From contig NZ_JACJSF010000031.1 in the NCBI RefSeq assembly GCF_014698035.1, positions 24,275 through 88,274 on the forward strand: DNA of 64,000 nucleotides. Direction: 5' to 3'. Under the pieces are notes generated by a model. The model made no database searches. It saw only the letters and a program-made list of their open reading frames with translations, and was not told where the DNA came from. Both the position numbers and the translations under genes were made by a program. Source of the DNA: Desmonostoc muscorum FACHB-395 (GTDB lineage: Bacteria > Cyanobacteriota > Cyanobacteriia > Cyanobacteriales > Nostocaceae). Position 1 is the first letter of the stretch. Each line of letters begins with the position of its first letter. Below are positions 8,525 through 16,931 of this stretch, one piece after another.

Positions 8525-9202
8525 TTAGTTAGTCTTAGCCTGCTGCCACAGAGTATCAACAGTTACAAACTTATAACCTTGTTGTAGCAGTTGCGGAATG
8601 AGAATTTGGATTGTGGCAGCAACATCTTGTCCACCGCAAGCACCATCATGCAAGACAATCAGCGAACCATTTTTGACCTGCTGCATAATTCGCTCTACCA
8701 CAGTGGTGATACCTGGTCTTACCCAATCTTCTGGTACAACGCTCCACATAACTGAGCGGTAATTCCACTGAGAAAACAATTTTAAAGTAGCAGGTGTAAA
8801 TAAACCATTGGGGGGACGGACATCTCGTACTTGTTCAGGTTGTAGGTTGCAGGCATTGTAGATGGCAATTTGGGTTTTTTCTAAACTGCCCTTCAATTCA
8901 TTCAGGGAAAGCATGGGAAAAGAACGATGATCGTAGCCATGCAATCCGATCCAGTGGCCGCGATCGCTAACAGCTTTGGCGATCGCTGGTGAACGGTTGA
9001 CGCAAACACCCAACCAAAAAAAACTAGCTGTAATGTTGTAGCGATCCAATACTGCCAAAACTTCTGGTGTGTATTGCGGATGGGGCCCATCATCGAATGT
9101 GAGTGCGATCGCTTTAGTATAGGGATTTCCACCCCAAAGGCAATTGGGAAAACTCGGTTGGAGAATGCGATAGAAAATCGGGAATAGAGGAGCTAGCTGC
9201 AT
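8525..9202 (-). CDS. Polysaccharide deacetylase (NodB/CE4 family)
   Basis: A carbohydrate esterase family 4 enzyme of about 225 residues. Motif 1, TFDDGP, is at 35-40 with the catalytic and metal-binding Asp pair. Motif 2, HGYDHRS (88-94), provides the two metal-binding His residues (HxxxH). Motif 3-like RPPNG follows, then a late VLHDG with His. These enzymes remove acetyl groups from N-acetylglucosamine in peptidoglycan or exopolysaccharide using a divalent metal. I chose the ATG at 9202 (MQLAPLFP), because the extension to 9274 is basic and crosses a HIP1 site; the hydrophobic start may be an uncleaved anchor. The substrate is not determined. Confidence 0.88.
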   Translation of the reverse strand: MQLAPLFPIFYRILQPSFPNCLWGGNPYTKAIALTFDDGPHPQYTPEVLAVLDRYNITASFFWLGVCVNRSPAIAKAVSDRGHWIGLHGYDHRSFPMLSLNELKGSLEKTQIAIYNACNLQPEQVRDVRPPNGLFTPATLKLFSQWNYRSVMWSVVPEDWVRPGITTVVERIMQQVKNGSLIVLHDGACGGQDVAATIQILIPQLLQQGYKFVTVDTLWQQAKTN

Positions 9203-9475
9203 TTGCGTTTCTCTGCTGCTGACAACTTTTTGTAGGTGTTGCTTGCGAAACTGCGATAGGCGATCGCACCGCATACATACAATGTCTCAATATTCTAGCC
9301 AAATTATCAGAACACAAAACTTCGTGCTTAGAACTCGAAACCCTAAGCAATATCAAGCGATGGGCATGAACTTGCTAGTCGCTTTGTAACAAAATCTGTA
9401 ACAGCATTACTATTTGAGCTAGCACTCGTCTAGATTGATGAGAAATCTACGCGTAATCCCGGAATCAAAGGATTA

Positions 9476-10306
9476 ATGTTGCTCAAAGATATACGAGATT
9501 ATCAAATTCTATTTCTCGGCTTGTTCCTAGTATTGGGAATCGGTACAAGAGATTGGACGCTGCGGCCAGAGTTAATTGGGGTAGCGATCGCCACAAGTCT
9601 AGCAACCCAATGGATATTGTCATTAGTTACTGGCAAAGAACAAATGGCAAATCTTCGCAGCGCTTTAATTACCTCTCTAGGACTGGGACTGCTATTGCGG
9701 GCGGATTGCTGGACAACAATGGCAATCGCCGCAGCAATTGCGATCGCGAGCAAATTTATCTTCCAAGTCGGCGATAAGCATTTCTTTAATCCCACCAATT
9801 TTGGCATCATATCTGCCTTGATTTTGACCCCCGATGCTTGGGTTTCGCCGGGACAATGGGGTGAAGAGTGGTGGTATGGGCTATTATTTGCCGGCACTGG
9901 CGGCATGATTTTGCAGCGCGTTGGTCGTTGGGACACCACAGCAGCTTTTTTAGGTTCCTACGCCTTGCTAGAGGCGATTCGCAATCTCTGGCTGGGTTGG
10001 ACTTGGGATGTTTACTGGCATCGATTGATGAGTGGGTCTTTGCTGCTGTTTGCCCTATTTATGATTACAGATCCGCGATCAATTCCTAATTCCCGAATTG
10101 GGCGGGTAGTTTGGGCAATCTGCATCGCCGGATTAACTTTTATCCTGCGGAATTATTTCTTTATTTCCACAGCAGTTTTCTGGGCGCTTTTTGCCCTTGC
10201 ACCATTGACAATCCTGTTAGATGTTTTGTGGTTAGCCCCAAGGTTTGCTTGGCAAGAAAGAGAAACAGATGTAGAGACATTGCAATGTAACGTCTCTCAA
10301 CATTAA
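9476..10306 (+). CDS. RnfD/NqrB-family membrane protein
   Basis: A 276-residue integral membrane protein with about eight hydrophobic segments, resembling the NQR2/RnfD/RnfE family. Diagnostic stretches are the GDKHFFNPTNFGI loop (near residue 98-110) and the conserved MITDPRSIPNSRIGR around 196-210. Canonical RnfD/NqrB carry covalent flavin on a Thr in an S(T)GAT-type motif. I do not see that motif here, so ion-pumping electron transport should not be assumed. No other rnf or nqr subunits are nearby. The next gene (DUF2330) starts 21 bases downstream, so the two are probably an operon. The last residues (DVETLQCNVSQH) are encoded by a dispersed palindromic repeat. Confidence 0.8.
   Translation: MLLKDIRDYQILFLGLFLVLGIGTRDWTLRPELIGVAIATSLATQWILSLVTGKEQMANLRSALITSLGLGLLLRADCWTTMAIAAAIAIASKFIFQVGDKHFFNPTNFGIISALILTPDAWVSPGQWGEEWWYGLLFAGTGGMILQRVGRWDTTAAFLGSYALLEAIRNLWLGWTWDVYWHRLMSGSLLLFALFMITDPRSIPNSRIGRVVWAICIAGLTFILRNYFFISTAVFWALFALAPLTILLDVLWLAPRFAWQERETDVETLQCNVSQH
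10270..10295. repeat. Palindromic GTAGAGAC-family repeat inside gene end
   Basis: A copy of the dispersed palindrome that starts GTAGAGAC and ends GTCTCT, with a central ATTGCAAT. Here it lies in frame within the last codons of the RnfD-like gene. Related copies are at 18359-18394, 52748-52774, 54527-54555 and 56418-56445. Confidence 0.65.
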
Positions 10307-10326
10307 AAAAATAGAGGTATAAAATA

Positions 10327-11700
10327 ATGAAGTTTTTTCGAATTTTAACGCCATTATTGTTGGCAATCGTAGCTGTTTTCTGCTTTGCACCAGCAGCTTG
10401 GGCATTTTGTGGATTTTATGTAGCTAAAGCTGATACAAAACTGTATAACAAAGCTTCTCAGGTGGTGATAGCGCGAGATGGCGATCGCACCGTCCTAACA
10501 ATGGCAAACGATTTTCAAGGCGAAGTTAAAGATTTTGCAATGGTAGTACCGGTGCCAACGGTGCTGCAAAAAGAGCAAGTTCGCGTTACGGAACCCAAGA
10601 TTATCGAACGCTTAGATGCTTTTAGTGCCCCGCGATTAGTTGAATATTTCGATCCAGATCCTTGTGCCCCAGTTTATCCCCAGAAGTTATCAGCAGCACC
10701 AGCGCCAGCAGCAAGAATGGAGGCGGGGAATGCAAGGGACGATGCTAGTTTGGGTGTAACAGTCGAAGCACGTTTCAATGTCGGCGAATACGACATCGTG
10801 ATCCTTAGTGCTAAAGAATCTGGCGGACTAGAAACTTGGCTCCAACGCAGTGGCTACAAAATTCCTAGAGGTGCGAAACAGTTACTAAAACCCTATATCC
10901 GCTCCTCAATGAAATTCTTTGTTGCCAAAGTCAACTTAAATAAATTCGAGAAATCTGGCTACCAGTTCCTTCGTCCGCTACAAATTTCCTACCAGTCACC
11001 CAAGTTCATGCTGCCAATTCGTTTAGGCATGATTAATGCCACGACAGAGCAGGATTTGATTGTCTACATCCTCTCGCCCCAAGGACAGGCAGAAATCACT
11101 AACTACCGGACGGTGAAAATCCCCTCAGATACAAACGTTCCCTTGTTTGTCAAAGATGAATTTGGTGACTTCTACAAATCAATGTTTCAAACTGCCTACA
11201 CCAAAGAAAACAAGAAAGTTGGTTTTTTAGAATACGCTTGGAATATGGGTAGTTGCGATCCCTGTTCTGCCGAGCCTCTAACCCCAGATGAGCTTAAGCA
11301 AGCAGGCGTATTTTGGCTAGATAATAATTCTGAAAGTAATGTACCAGTATCCCCAAGGTTTCGTCCTCCCTTTCCTAGAAGTGATGTCTTCATCTCCCGG
11401 TTGCATGTCCGCTACACCCGTGACAAATTCCCTGAAGACTTGATATTCCAACAAACTGCTAACAGTGAATTTTTCCAAGGGCGTTATATTTTACAACATC
11501 CGTTCCAAGGAGAACTCAAATGTCAGGCGGGTAGAGAGTATAAGCGGTCTTTGCCCAAGCGTTTTGAACAAGAGGCGCAAACTCTGGCTAAACTCACAAA
11601 TTGGAAGATCCAAGACATTCGCAACAAGATGAAACTGAGTGTTGGTAATCTGACATATTCTTGGTGGGAAAATTTATTTTCTTGGCTGGGATTATATTGA
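10327..11700 (+). CDS. DUF2330 domain secreted/membrane protein
   Basis: A 457-residue protein with a signal peptide (hydrophobic 6-25, cleavage near APAAWA) and a DUF2330 domain. Recognisable stretches are CGFYVAKAD just after the cleavage site, FAMVVPVP near residue 76, and RLHVRYTRDKFPEDL near 358. Paired cysteines (DPCAP, GSCDPCS) suggest disulfides. A short hydrophobic end (YSWWENLFSWLGLY) could be a C-terminal anchor. Function is unknown in the family, although DUF2330 proteins are often encoded beside membrane proteins. Spacing of 20 bases from the RnfD-like gene implies a shared transcript and perhaps a joint envelope role. The stop is followed by a repeat cluster. Confidence 0.85.
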   Translation: MKFFRILTPLLLAIVAVFCFAPAAWAFCGFYVAKADTKLYNKASQVVIARDGDRTVLTMANDFQGEVKDFAMVVPVPTVLQKEQVRVTEPKIIERLDAFSAPRLVEYFDPDPCAPVYPQKLSAAPAPAARMEAGNARDDASLGVTVEARFNVGEYDIVILSAKESGGLETWLQRSGYKIPRGAKQLLKPYIRSSMKFFVAKVNLNKFEKSGYQFLRPLQISYQSPKFMLPIRLGMINATTEQDLIVYILSPQGQAEITNYRTVKIPSDTNVPLFVKDEFGDFYKSMFQTAYTKENKKVGFLEYAWNMGSCDPCSAEPLTPDELKQAGVFWLDNNSESNVPVSPRFRPPFPRSDVFISRLHVRYTRDKFPEDLIFQQTANSEFFQGRYILQHPFQGELKCQAGREYKRSLPKRFEQEAQTLAKLTNWKIQDIRNKMKLSVGNLTYSWWENLFSWLGLY

Positions 11701-11725
11701 GGCGACTGAGGTTTGGGGAAGAAGC

Positions 11726-11835
11726 AAGGGGACAAGGGGACAAGGGGACAAGAGGTGAGAACTTGAAACCAGTCTTTCCCCTTGTCCCCAATTCTCCTTG
11801 TCCCCTTGTCCTCTTGCCAATTCCCAATTCCCAAC
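11726..11835. repeat. Composite STRR element, copy A
   Basis: Heptamer-like GGGGACA units run into a unique core (GAGGTGAGAACTTGAAAC...GTCTTTCCCC) and then the complementary units TTGTCCCC, finishing with CCCAATT units. The whole can fold back on itself. It matches copies B (23827-23982), C (24797-24940) and D (28331-28482, opposite orientation). Confidence 0.8.
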
Positions 11836-11913
11836 ATCTTGATGAAAGGTAATTTTTTGTGGCGTTGTTATACGCAATACTAAGATATTCTTGCTTTCTG
11901 CCTCAAGATTGTC

Positions 11914-12564
11914 ATGGTTCAATTCGATGAACAGCTACGCCGCTTAGTTACCGAAGCCTGTGGACACCCACTTGGAAGTCCTCAGCGTCAGAAGCTGCTC
12001 ACGCAAATTATTCGCTTGACAGCAAATAGACTCTGGAGGGAAGGTACTCCCTACTATCAAGATGCACTACAACAAACTTGGTTGTATTTCTGCCGCAATG
12101 TTTGTGATGGCTTGACTGGTCAAATCTATGACCCCAACTATGGGAGTATCATTACCTGGCTAAATGCTTACCTAAAACGTAGACTACAAGACTTTTACAT
12201 TAACCAGAACCGGGAACAAGCCACCACAGTGCCTCTTCGGGTTCGTCAGTCTACATCGGGTGGAACAAGCGAAACAATCGATCCTGTAGATAATCTCCCC
12301 GCTAGCCCCCAGACACCTCCCATTTTGGAAGACTTGGAAACATGGGCTCAGACTGATTCTGAAGGAGAACTGCGCCGTACTTGTATTAAAGGACGACCAG
12401 ATGTCAATTGTCAGGTGTTAATTCTTAAACGCCTACCCCCTGAAGTTGGCTGGAAAGAATTATCTGAGGAGTTTAGCTTGTCAATTCCGACGTTAAGCAG
12501 TTTTTATCAGCGCCAATGTATACCACGTTTGCGTAAATTCGCTGAATCGGAGGGATTGTTTTAA
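11914..12564 (+). CDS. Orphan sigma-70-like (ECF-type) factor
   Basis: A 216-residue protein with the outline of a sigma-70 family factor. Residues about 15-95 resemble region 2 (RLTANRLWREGTPYYQDALQQTWLYF, then YDPNYGSIITWLNAYLKRRLQDF). A polar, Pro-rich linker follows (about 110-145). Residues about 165-214 resemble region 4 (ILKRLPPEVGWKELSEEFSLSIPTLSSFYQR), a helix-turn-helix for -35 recognition. The region-2 similarity is partial, so promoter melting is not certain. No anti-sigma gene is adjacent, unlike classical ECF pairs. The target regulon is unknown. The ATG at 11914 follows a short repeat-derived leader. Confidence 0.75.
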   Translation: MVQFDEQLRRLVTEACGHPLGSPQRQKLLTQIIRLTANRLWREGTPYYQDALQQTWLYFCRNVCDGLTGQIYDPNYGSIITWLNAYLKRRLQDFYINQNREQATTVPLRVRQSTSGGTSETIDPVDNLPASPQTPPILEDLETWAQTDSEGELRRTCIKGRPDVNCQVLILKRLPPEVGWKELSEEFSLSIPTLSSFYQRQCIPRLRKFAESEGLF

Positions 12565-12707
12565 ATAACGAAGAAGGAGAGCCAGTTCGTTGCAAACTTT
12601 CCCAAAGATAAAAAGACCTCTCCCTGGTTTGACTAACCAAAATCTATCTTTCTCCAAGTCGGAAAGGGACAGACTTTAATAAAGTTCAAGACAGTGAGAG
12701 GTTAGTA

Positions 12708-13646
12708 TTAATTCTTGATAGATAAAACCCAATCCCCTAAAAGTTGATTTACTCTATCGGGTACTTCATCATGGGGACAATGACCGGCTGTTAAAAAGTG
12801 TTCCCTGAGTTCAGGATAATATTGACGAAATTTTTGAGAACGTTCTCTAGCATTCATCCAAGGGTCAGCTTCTCCCCACAACATTAATAGAGGACAAGTT
12901 AATTGCTTTAGTAGCACATCAACTTTTTCCCCTTGAGGAGTGCTAAAGACTGAAACAAACACATCCAACGCACCAGGATCGTAAGCAGGGCGAGAAATTT
13001 CTTCTATTAATTGGTCTGTAATGGCACTCTTGTCAAGATAAACTTTTTCTAGAGTTTGGCGAATTACCCAACGTTGTCGCACGTACTGAAATAACAAAAA
13101 CTGGGCTAAAGGTTGTTGAAAAATCCACTTAGTGCCGTCACCAAGAAGTTTTTGCAAATTAGCCGATTGTTTGGGAGCCTGAATTTCTGATTGTAAAGCT
13201 TCAGGCTCAGATGTAGGCTGCCTTTCGCTAAAAGGCCCGGCGCTATTGAGCAAAACTAAACCAGCAGCACTGTCGGGACGTTGTGCTGCAACACACAAGC
13301 CAGCGTAGCCACCAAGGGAATTACCCGCTAATACTGCTTTTTGACCAATTACTTCACTGATAAAATCATCGAGTTGGTCGCGCCACAAGTCGCCACTGTA
13401 CTGCAATTTTGGTTTTGCCGATCGCCCAAATCCCAAAAGATCGATCGCAAATACTTCAAAATCTTGACACAATCCGGTGATATTCTTGCGCCAGTGGTCT
13501 GTGGAAGCACCAAATCCATGTACCAAAAGCAACGGCGGACGTTGCGCTTGTTTCTCTCCCGCACGCACATAGTAAACGTTGTGCCCGCGCCACTGCCAAT
13601 ATTTACCAGGAATTGGGGTTGTAGAGGGGGCTGTAGTTGCCTGCAT
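12708..13646 (-). CDS. Alpha/beta-fold hydrolase
   Basis: A 312-residue alpha/beta hydrolase with a complete catalytic set: oxyanion HGFGAS (43-48), nucleophile elbow GNSLGG with Ser110, acid Asp261 in WGEADPW, and His289 in AGHCPHDEVP. The sequence DLLGFGRSAKP and the overall length match the cyanobacterial/plastid hydrolases related to epoxide hydrolases and haloalkane dehalogenases. The substrate cannot be deduced; homologues in plastids include pheophytinase-like enzymes. No signal peptide, so it is cytoplasmic. Monocistronic, convergent with the sigma-like gene. Confidence 0.88.
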   Translation of the reverse strand: MQATTAPSTTPIPGKYWQWRGHNVYYVRAGEKQAQRPPLLLVHGFGASTDHWRKNITGLCQDFEVFAIDLLGFGRSAKPKLQYSGDLWRDQLDDFISEVIGQKAVLAGNSLGGYAGLCVAAQRPDSAAGLVLLNSAGPFSERQPTSEPEALQSEIQAPKQSANLQKLLGDGTKWIFQQPLAQFLLFQYVRQRWVIRQTLEKVYLDKSAITDQLIEEISRPAYDPGALDVFVSVFSTPQGEKVDVLLKQLTCPLLMLWGEADPWMNARERSQKFRQYYPELREHFLTAGHCPHDEVPDRVNQLLGDWVLSIKN

Positions 13647-13971
13647 GATTCAAAGAATTGTTAAGTAGCTTTAATAATTGTAGTGTAGAGCAGAGGCTTA
13701 GCTTTTGACTTTTGACTCTTGAGCCTTCACCGAAGAAAAAAAAGGATACAAGTTACTAAAATTATTTATGGGGATTGTAATTTTGAAAGTGCTGCTACTA
13801 TATGGCATAAATATATAAATCTAGCTATTCAAAAATAATAAATGCTTTCAAATTACTTCTTAAGAAAGATGATTTAAATTTCCAAATCTATCTTAAGGCA
13901 AATAGGATAAAACTCAAGTTAGACGATAAAATATCTGAACAAATAAAAATCACCTTACTAAAAGTAAATAT
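13647..13971. other. Intergenic region without a gene
   Basis: About 325 AT-rich bases between divergent genes. A short heptamer-like stretch (GACTTTTGACTCTTGA) lies near 13702-13722. Nothing else recognisable. Confidence 0.4.
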
Positions 13972-14124
13972 ATGTTAGGTATACTTTGGGGTATTGTTGT
14001 TGTACTGGTTGCTTTTTGGGCATTAGGATTAGTACTTCATATTGCTGGAAATTTAATTCATGCAGTATTACTTATAGCTATTGCGCTTGCCATTTACAAT
14101 TTTTTCAAAGCCCGTGATGTGTGA
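13972..14124 (+). CDS. 50-residue lmo0937-type small membrane protein
   Basis: An open frame of 50 codons, ATG at 13972 and TGA at 14122-14124. The protein (MLGILWGIVVVLVAFWALG, then HIAGNLIHAVLL, ending FFKARDV) has two hydrophobic halves split by a Gly-Asn-His hinge. This matches the small lmo0937-like family found widely in bacteria. Function is unknown in that family; many members are stress-responsive, but nothing here shows regulation. Confidence 0.75.
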   Translation: MLGILWGIVVVLVAFWALGLVLHIAGNLIHAVLLIAIALAIYNFFKARDV

Positions 14125-14214
14125 GAATTGGGTAAATATGTAGTGATAATAAAGACTGGAATCCTTGCGTTATAAGAATTGAGCAGGGAAAAATCACTAC
14201 TGATTTATTGACAA

Positions 14215-15141
14215 ATGGCAAATGACAAATTGATTACGGGTAAAACCAAACTGCTAGGGGTAATTGGACATCCGGTGGAACATTCGCTGTCGCCAGCAAT
14301 GCATAATGCTGCGTTAGCGCAGCTCGTCGTTGGCGAAGCCTCTCGTAGAGAAGACATCGCTAATTTAGGATTAGATTATGTTTATCTTCCCTTTCCCATA
14401 GCACCAGAGAATTTAGAAGTAGCGATCGCAGGCTTTGCCGCTATTGGTGTTGTCGGCTTTAGTGTTACAATCCCCCACAAACAGGCAATCATGCCCCTGC
14501 TCTCAGAAATTACCCCTCTAGCTCAAATGATAGGGGCTGTGAATACGGTTAGTCGCCAAAATAACCAATGGGTGGGGACAAACACAGATATAGAAGGATT
14601 TATCGCCCCTTTGCAGACAACCTATAAGCAAGATTGGAGTCAAAAAGTAGCGGTAATTTTAGGTAATGGTGGCGCAGCCAGAGCAGTTGTAGCAGGTTGT
14701 CACCAACTAGGTTTTGCCAAAATTCATGTTGTTGGGCGGAATGTGCAGAGATTACAAGAATTCCGCGATAGTTGGAGCAATTCACCTATAAGTGAAAATT
14801 TGCAAGTTCACCAATGGGAAGAACTTTCAAAGCTAATTCCCCAAGCTAATCTGCTGGTAAACACAACCCCCATAGGGATGTATCCCAAAGTTGACGAGTC
14901 GCCTTTGAGTGGAGAAGAAATAGCGAATTTACCAACAGGTGCGATCGCTTACGATTTAATATATATCCCTAAACCGACGCAATTTCTAGAGCAAGCTGAA
15001 AAACAAGGTGCAATTGCGATCGATGGCTTAGAAATGCTAGTCCAGCAAGGGGTAGCAGCATTAAAAATTTGGTTGCAGCAGGAAAATATACCTGTAGAAG
15101 TGATGCGCCAAGCTTTGCAAAAGCATTTGGGCTTAGGTTGA
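14215..15141 (+). CDS. aroE: Shikimate dehydrogenase, with repeat-encoded insertion
   Basis: Reduces 3-dehydroshikimate to shikimate with NADPH in the aromatic amino-acid pathway. Visible are HPVEHSLSPAMHN at the N-terminus (shikimate-binding SLSP), SVTIPHK with catalytic Lys89, NTDIEGF with Asp125, the dinucleotide motif GNGGAARA (150-157) and NTTPIGM. At 308 residues it is longer than the usual 270-290, because residues 38-51 (VVGEASRREDIANL, bases 14326-14367) interrupt a conserved helix. These 14 residues are encoded by a dispersed repeat and kept in frame. The catalytic residues are intact, so I expect a working enzyme. The start codon lies in an ACAAATG-type heptamer repeat. Confidence 0.95.
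   Translation: MANDKLITGKTKLLGVIGHPVEHSLSPAMHNAALAQLVVGEASRREDIANLGLDYVYLPFPIAPENLEVAIAGFAAIGVVGFSVTIPHKQAIMPLLSEITPLAQMIGAVNTVSRQNNQWVGTNTDIEGFIAPLQTTYKQDWSQKVAVILGNGGAARAVVAGCHQLGFAKIHVVGRNVQRLQEFRDSWSNSPISENLQVHQWEELSKLIPQANLLVNTTPIGMYPKVDESPLSGEEIANLPTGAIAYDLIYIPKPTQFLEQAEKQGAIAIDGLEMLVQQGVAALKIWLQQENIPVEVMRQALQKHLGLG
14326..14367 (+). repeat. Short dispersed repeat inserted in aroE
   Basis: About 42 bases containing GGCGAAGCCTCTCGTAGAG, a palindrome-bearing repeat that recurs in varied form in spacers at 15296-15350, 20218-20271 and 59975-60120. It adds 14 codons without breaking the frame. Confidence 0.7.
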
Positions 15142-15212
15142 TGAAGAAATAATTTTCTTGAGCTAGATTGCTTTTAGCGATAACTTTTTAAAATGCGTAA
15201 GTAGCTCTTAAA

Positions 15213-15254
15213 GTGTGTCTATAAACCTTGTTTGTACGAGGTTTATAGACACAC
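15213..15254. terminator. Perfect 16-bp hairpin after aroE
   Basis: Arms 15213-15228 and 15239-15254 (GTGTGTCTATAAACCT and its complement) are perfectly paired around a 10-base loop. No T-run follows, so it may be a mobile palindrome or RNA-stabilising structure rather than a classical terminator. Confidence 0.5.
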
Positions 15255-15295
15255 CAATAGGTGGTAAAAAATAAGTGGTTGTATAGTCCACGTCT

Positions 15296-15350
15296 GTGGG
15301 CTACCCTTTTCATGAGGGAGACGCTGCGCTAACGGTAACGCCAAGGGCGA
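15296..15350. repeat. Short dispersed palindromic repeat
   Basis: Contains CATGAGGGAGACGCTGCGC and CGCCAAGGGCGAA, related in style to the repeats at 14326, 20218 and 59975. It lies 80 bases before the esterase gene. Confidence 0.5.
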
Positions 15351-15428
15351 ATGTTTGTGTAGCCGCGATATTCCATTCGCCGGGGCTAATTTATTTGCTT
15401 TGCAGTCATTATTAACGCATTCCAATTT

Positions 15429-16631
15429 ATGTTTCCCAAACCCCAAATAGTTTTATCATGGCTTGTATTCTTACTAAGTTTTGCAAGCCTATTTCTTAGT
15501 TCTTGGATTCTTCTTCCGGCTCCAAATATGTCTTTACTCACGCTAGCGGTGGGAGCGCCAGAAGTCAGTCCTTGGTTATTGTTATTAAATTTATTCTCTT
15601 TATTGCTTTCTTTTTTCTGCATCCGTCGCTATAAAATACGGCGTTTAGCTTCTATTTTCAGTTCAATAGGATTGCTACTTTGTGCATGGGTGCTGGCGAA
15701 TATCCCACTAACTCAAATGCAGATGGATAAAGCAATGAAACAAGGATTGGGAACGTACTATCTAGAGCAAATTCCAGTCCAAGTAAGGGCTAAAATGCAA
15801 ACCCATCCCTTTGATTTAGTTAATTCCTTTCGGGGTATTGCATTAGGTAAAATCCGTTATCAAAAAGATATTCTTTTTGCTTCTCCTGCGGGAGTTCCTT
15901 TAAAAATGGAAGTTTACCAACCACCACAGGTAGGGAAATATCCAGCAGTGGTAGTAATTTATGGTGGAGCTTGGCAATATGGAAACCCTCATGCCAATTC
16001 TGAGTTTAATCAATATATCGCTCATCAAGGATATACAGTATTTGCGATCGACTATCGACACGCACCTAAATATCAGTTTCCATCTCAGTTAGATGATGTG
16101 CGTACAGCCTTAAATTTTATTCGCAAAAATGCAGCAAGTTATGAAGCCGATCCAGAACGTATGGTACTTATAGGACGTTCTGCGGGAGCGCACCTAGCAA
16201 TGCTAGCGGCTTATCAGCCAGATGCACCGCCCATTCTTGCTGTAATTAACTATTACGGGCCTGTTAACTTGCCTGAAGGATACAAAACGCCACCAGTTCC
16301 CGATCCTATCAACACCCGCGCTGTTTTAAAAGCATTTCTCGGTGGTTCATTAGAAGAATTACCTAATCAGTATAAAATTGCTTCACCCATAAATTACTTG
16401 ACGCACCCTTTACCACCAACTTTATTAATTTACGGCAGTCGTGACCATTTGGTGGAAGCGCGATTTGGCAGGCAGATGTACGAAAGTTTACATAACTCTG
16501 GTAATACTGCGGTTTTTCTACAAATTCCTTGGGCAGAACACGCTTTTGATGCAGTTTTCAACGGTGTGAGCAATCAATTAGCGTTGTATCATACCGAGAG
16601 GTTTTTGGCTTGGGCGTTGTTTAAGCAATAA
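15429..16631 (+). CDS. Membrane-anchored alpha/beta hydrolase (esterase/lipase type)
   Basis: A 400-residue protein with three N-terminal hydrophobic segments (about 7-30, 45-65, 74-94) followed by an alpha/beta hydrolase domain from about 145. Catalytic features are the oxyanion motif YGGAW (178-182), GRSAG with nucleophile Ser251, Asp339 in YGSRDHLVE, and His371 in WAEHAFDAV. The domain resembles BD-FAE and hormone-sensitive-lipase-like esterases. Membrane anchoring suggests action on lipids or acylated envelope polymers; this is inference. The ATG at 15429 lies just after a repeat-rich spacer. Confidence 0.85.
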   Translation: MFPKPQIVLSWLVFLLSFASLFLSSWILLPAPNMSLLTLAVGAPEVSPWLLLLNLFSLLLSFFCIRRYKIRRLASIFSSIGLLLCAWVLANIPLTQMQMDKAMKQGLGTYYLEQIPVQVRAKMQTHPFDLVNSFRGIALGKIRYQKDILFASPAGVPLKMEVYQPPQVGKYPAVVVIYGGAWQYGNPHANSEFNQYIAHQGYTVFAIDYRHAPKYQFPSQLDDVRTALNFIRKNAASYEADPERMVLIGRSAGAHLAMLAAYQPDAPPILAVINYYGPVNLPEGYKTPPVPDPINTRAVLKAFLGGSLEELPNQYKIASPINYLTHPLPPTLLIYGSRDHLVEARFGRQMYESLHNSGNTAVFLQIPWAEHAFDAVFNGVSNQLALYHTERFLAWALFKQ

Positions 16632-16931
16632 TTTTATTAACATAGAGCAGCAGTCAGAGCATAAAGACTCATTCACGAGTATCAAAGACTCATCAACAGA
16701 GTTATGAGGTGGATGAACGAGTATTAAAGGTGGATGAATGGAGTTCTAAGCCTCATTAATGAAGTTCAAAGGCTCAATTAGGGACTTCCAAATTAAAAAA
16801 CATTCAAAAATCTCATACAACAATCCTCTCTCTTCTCCATCTCTCTGTGCCCTCTGCGCCTCTGTGGTTCGTTTTCTTGGATAATTTATTTCTTGGAAAT
16901 CCCTTAAATTTAATCAGTACTCAGCACCCTA
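16632..16931. other. Spacer with tandem and dispersed repeats
   Basis: 300 bases without a gene. The first half holds six degenerate 21-base repeats (16663-16790, listed separately). The second half holds a dispersed repeat of CTCTGTGCCCTCTGCGCCTC type at about 16840-16875, also seen inverted near 25953-25985 and directly near 63326-63365. Confidence 0.6.
16663..16790 (+). repeat. Six degenerate ~21-bp tandem repeats
   Basis: Units of 20-23 bases start AAAGACTCAT, AAAGACTCAT, AGGTGGATGA, AAGGTGGATG, AAGCCTCATT and AAAGGCTCAA, each followed by a GAGTAT/GAGTT/GAAGTT-like half. The period is near two helical turns. They lie between convergent genes. Confidence 0.6.
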
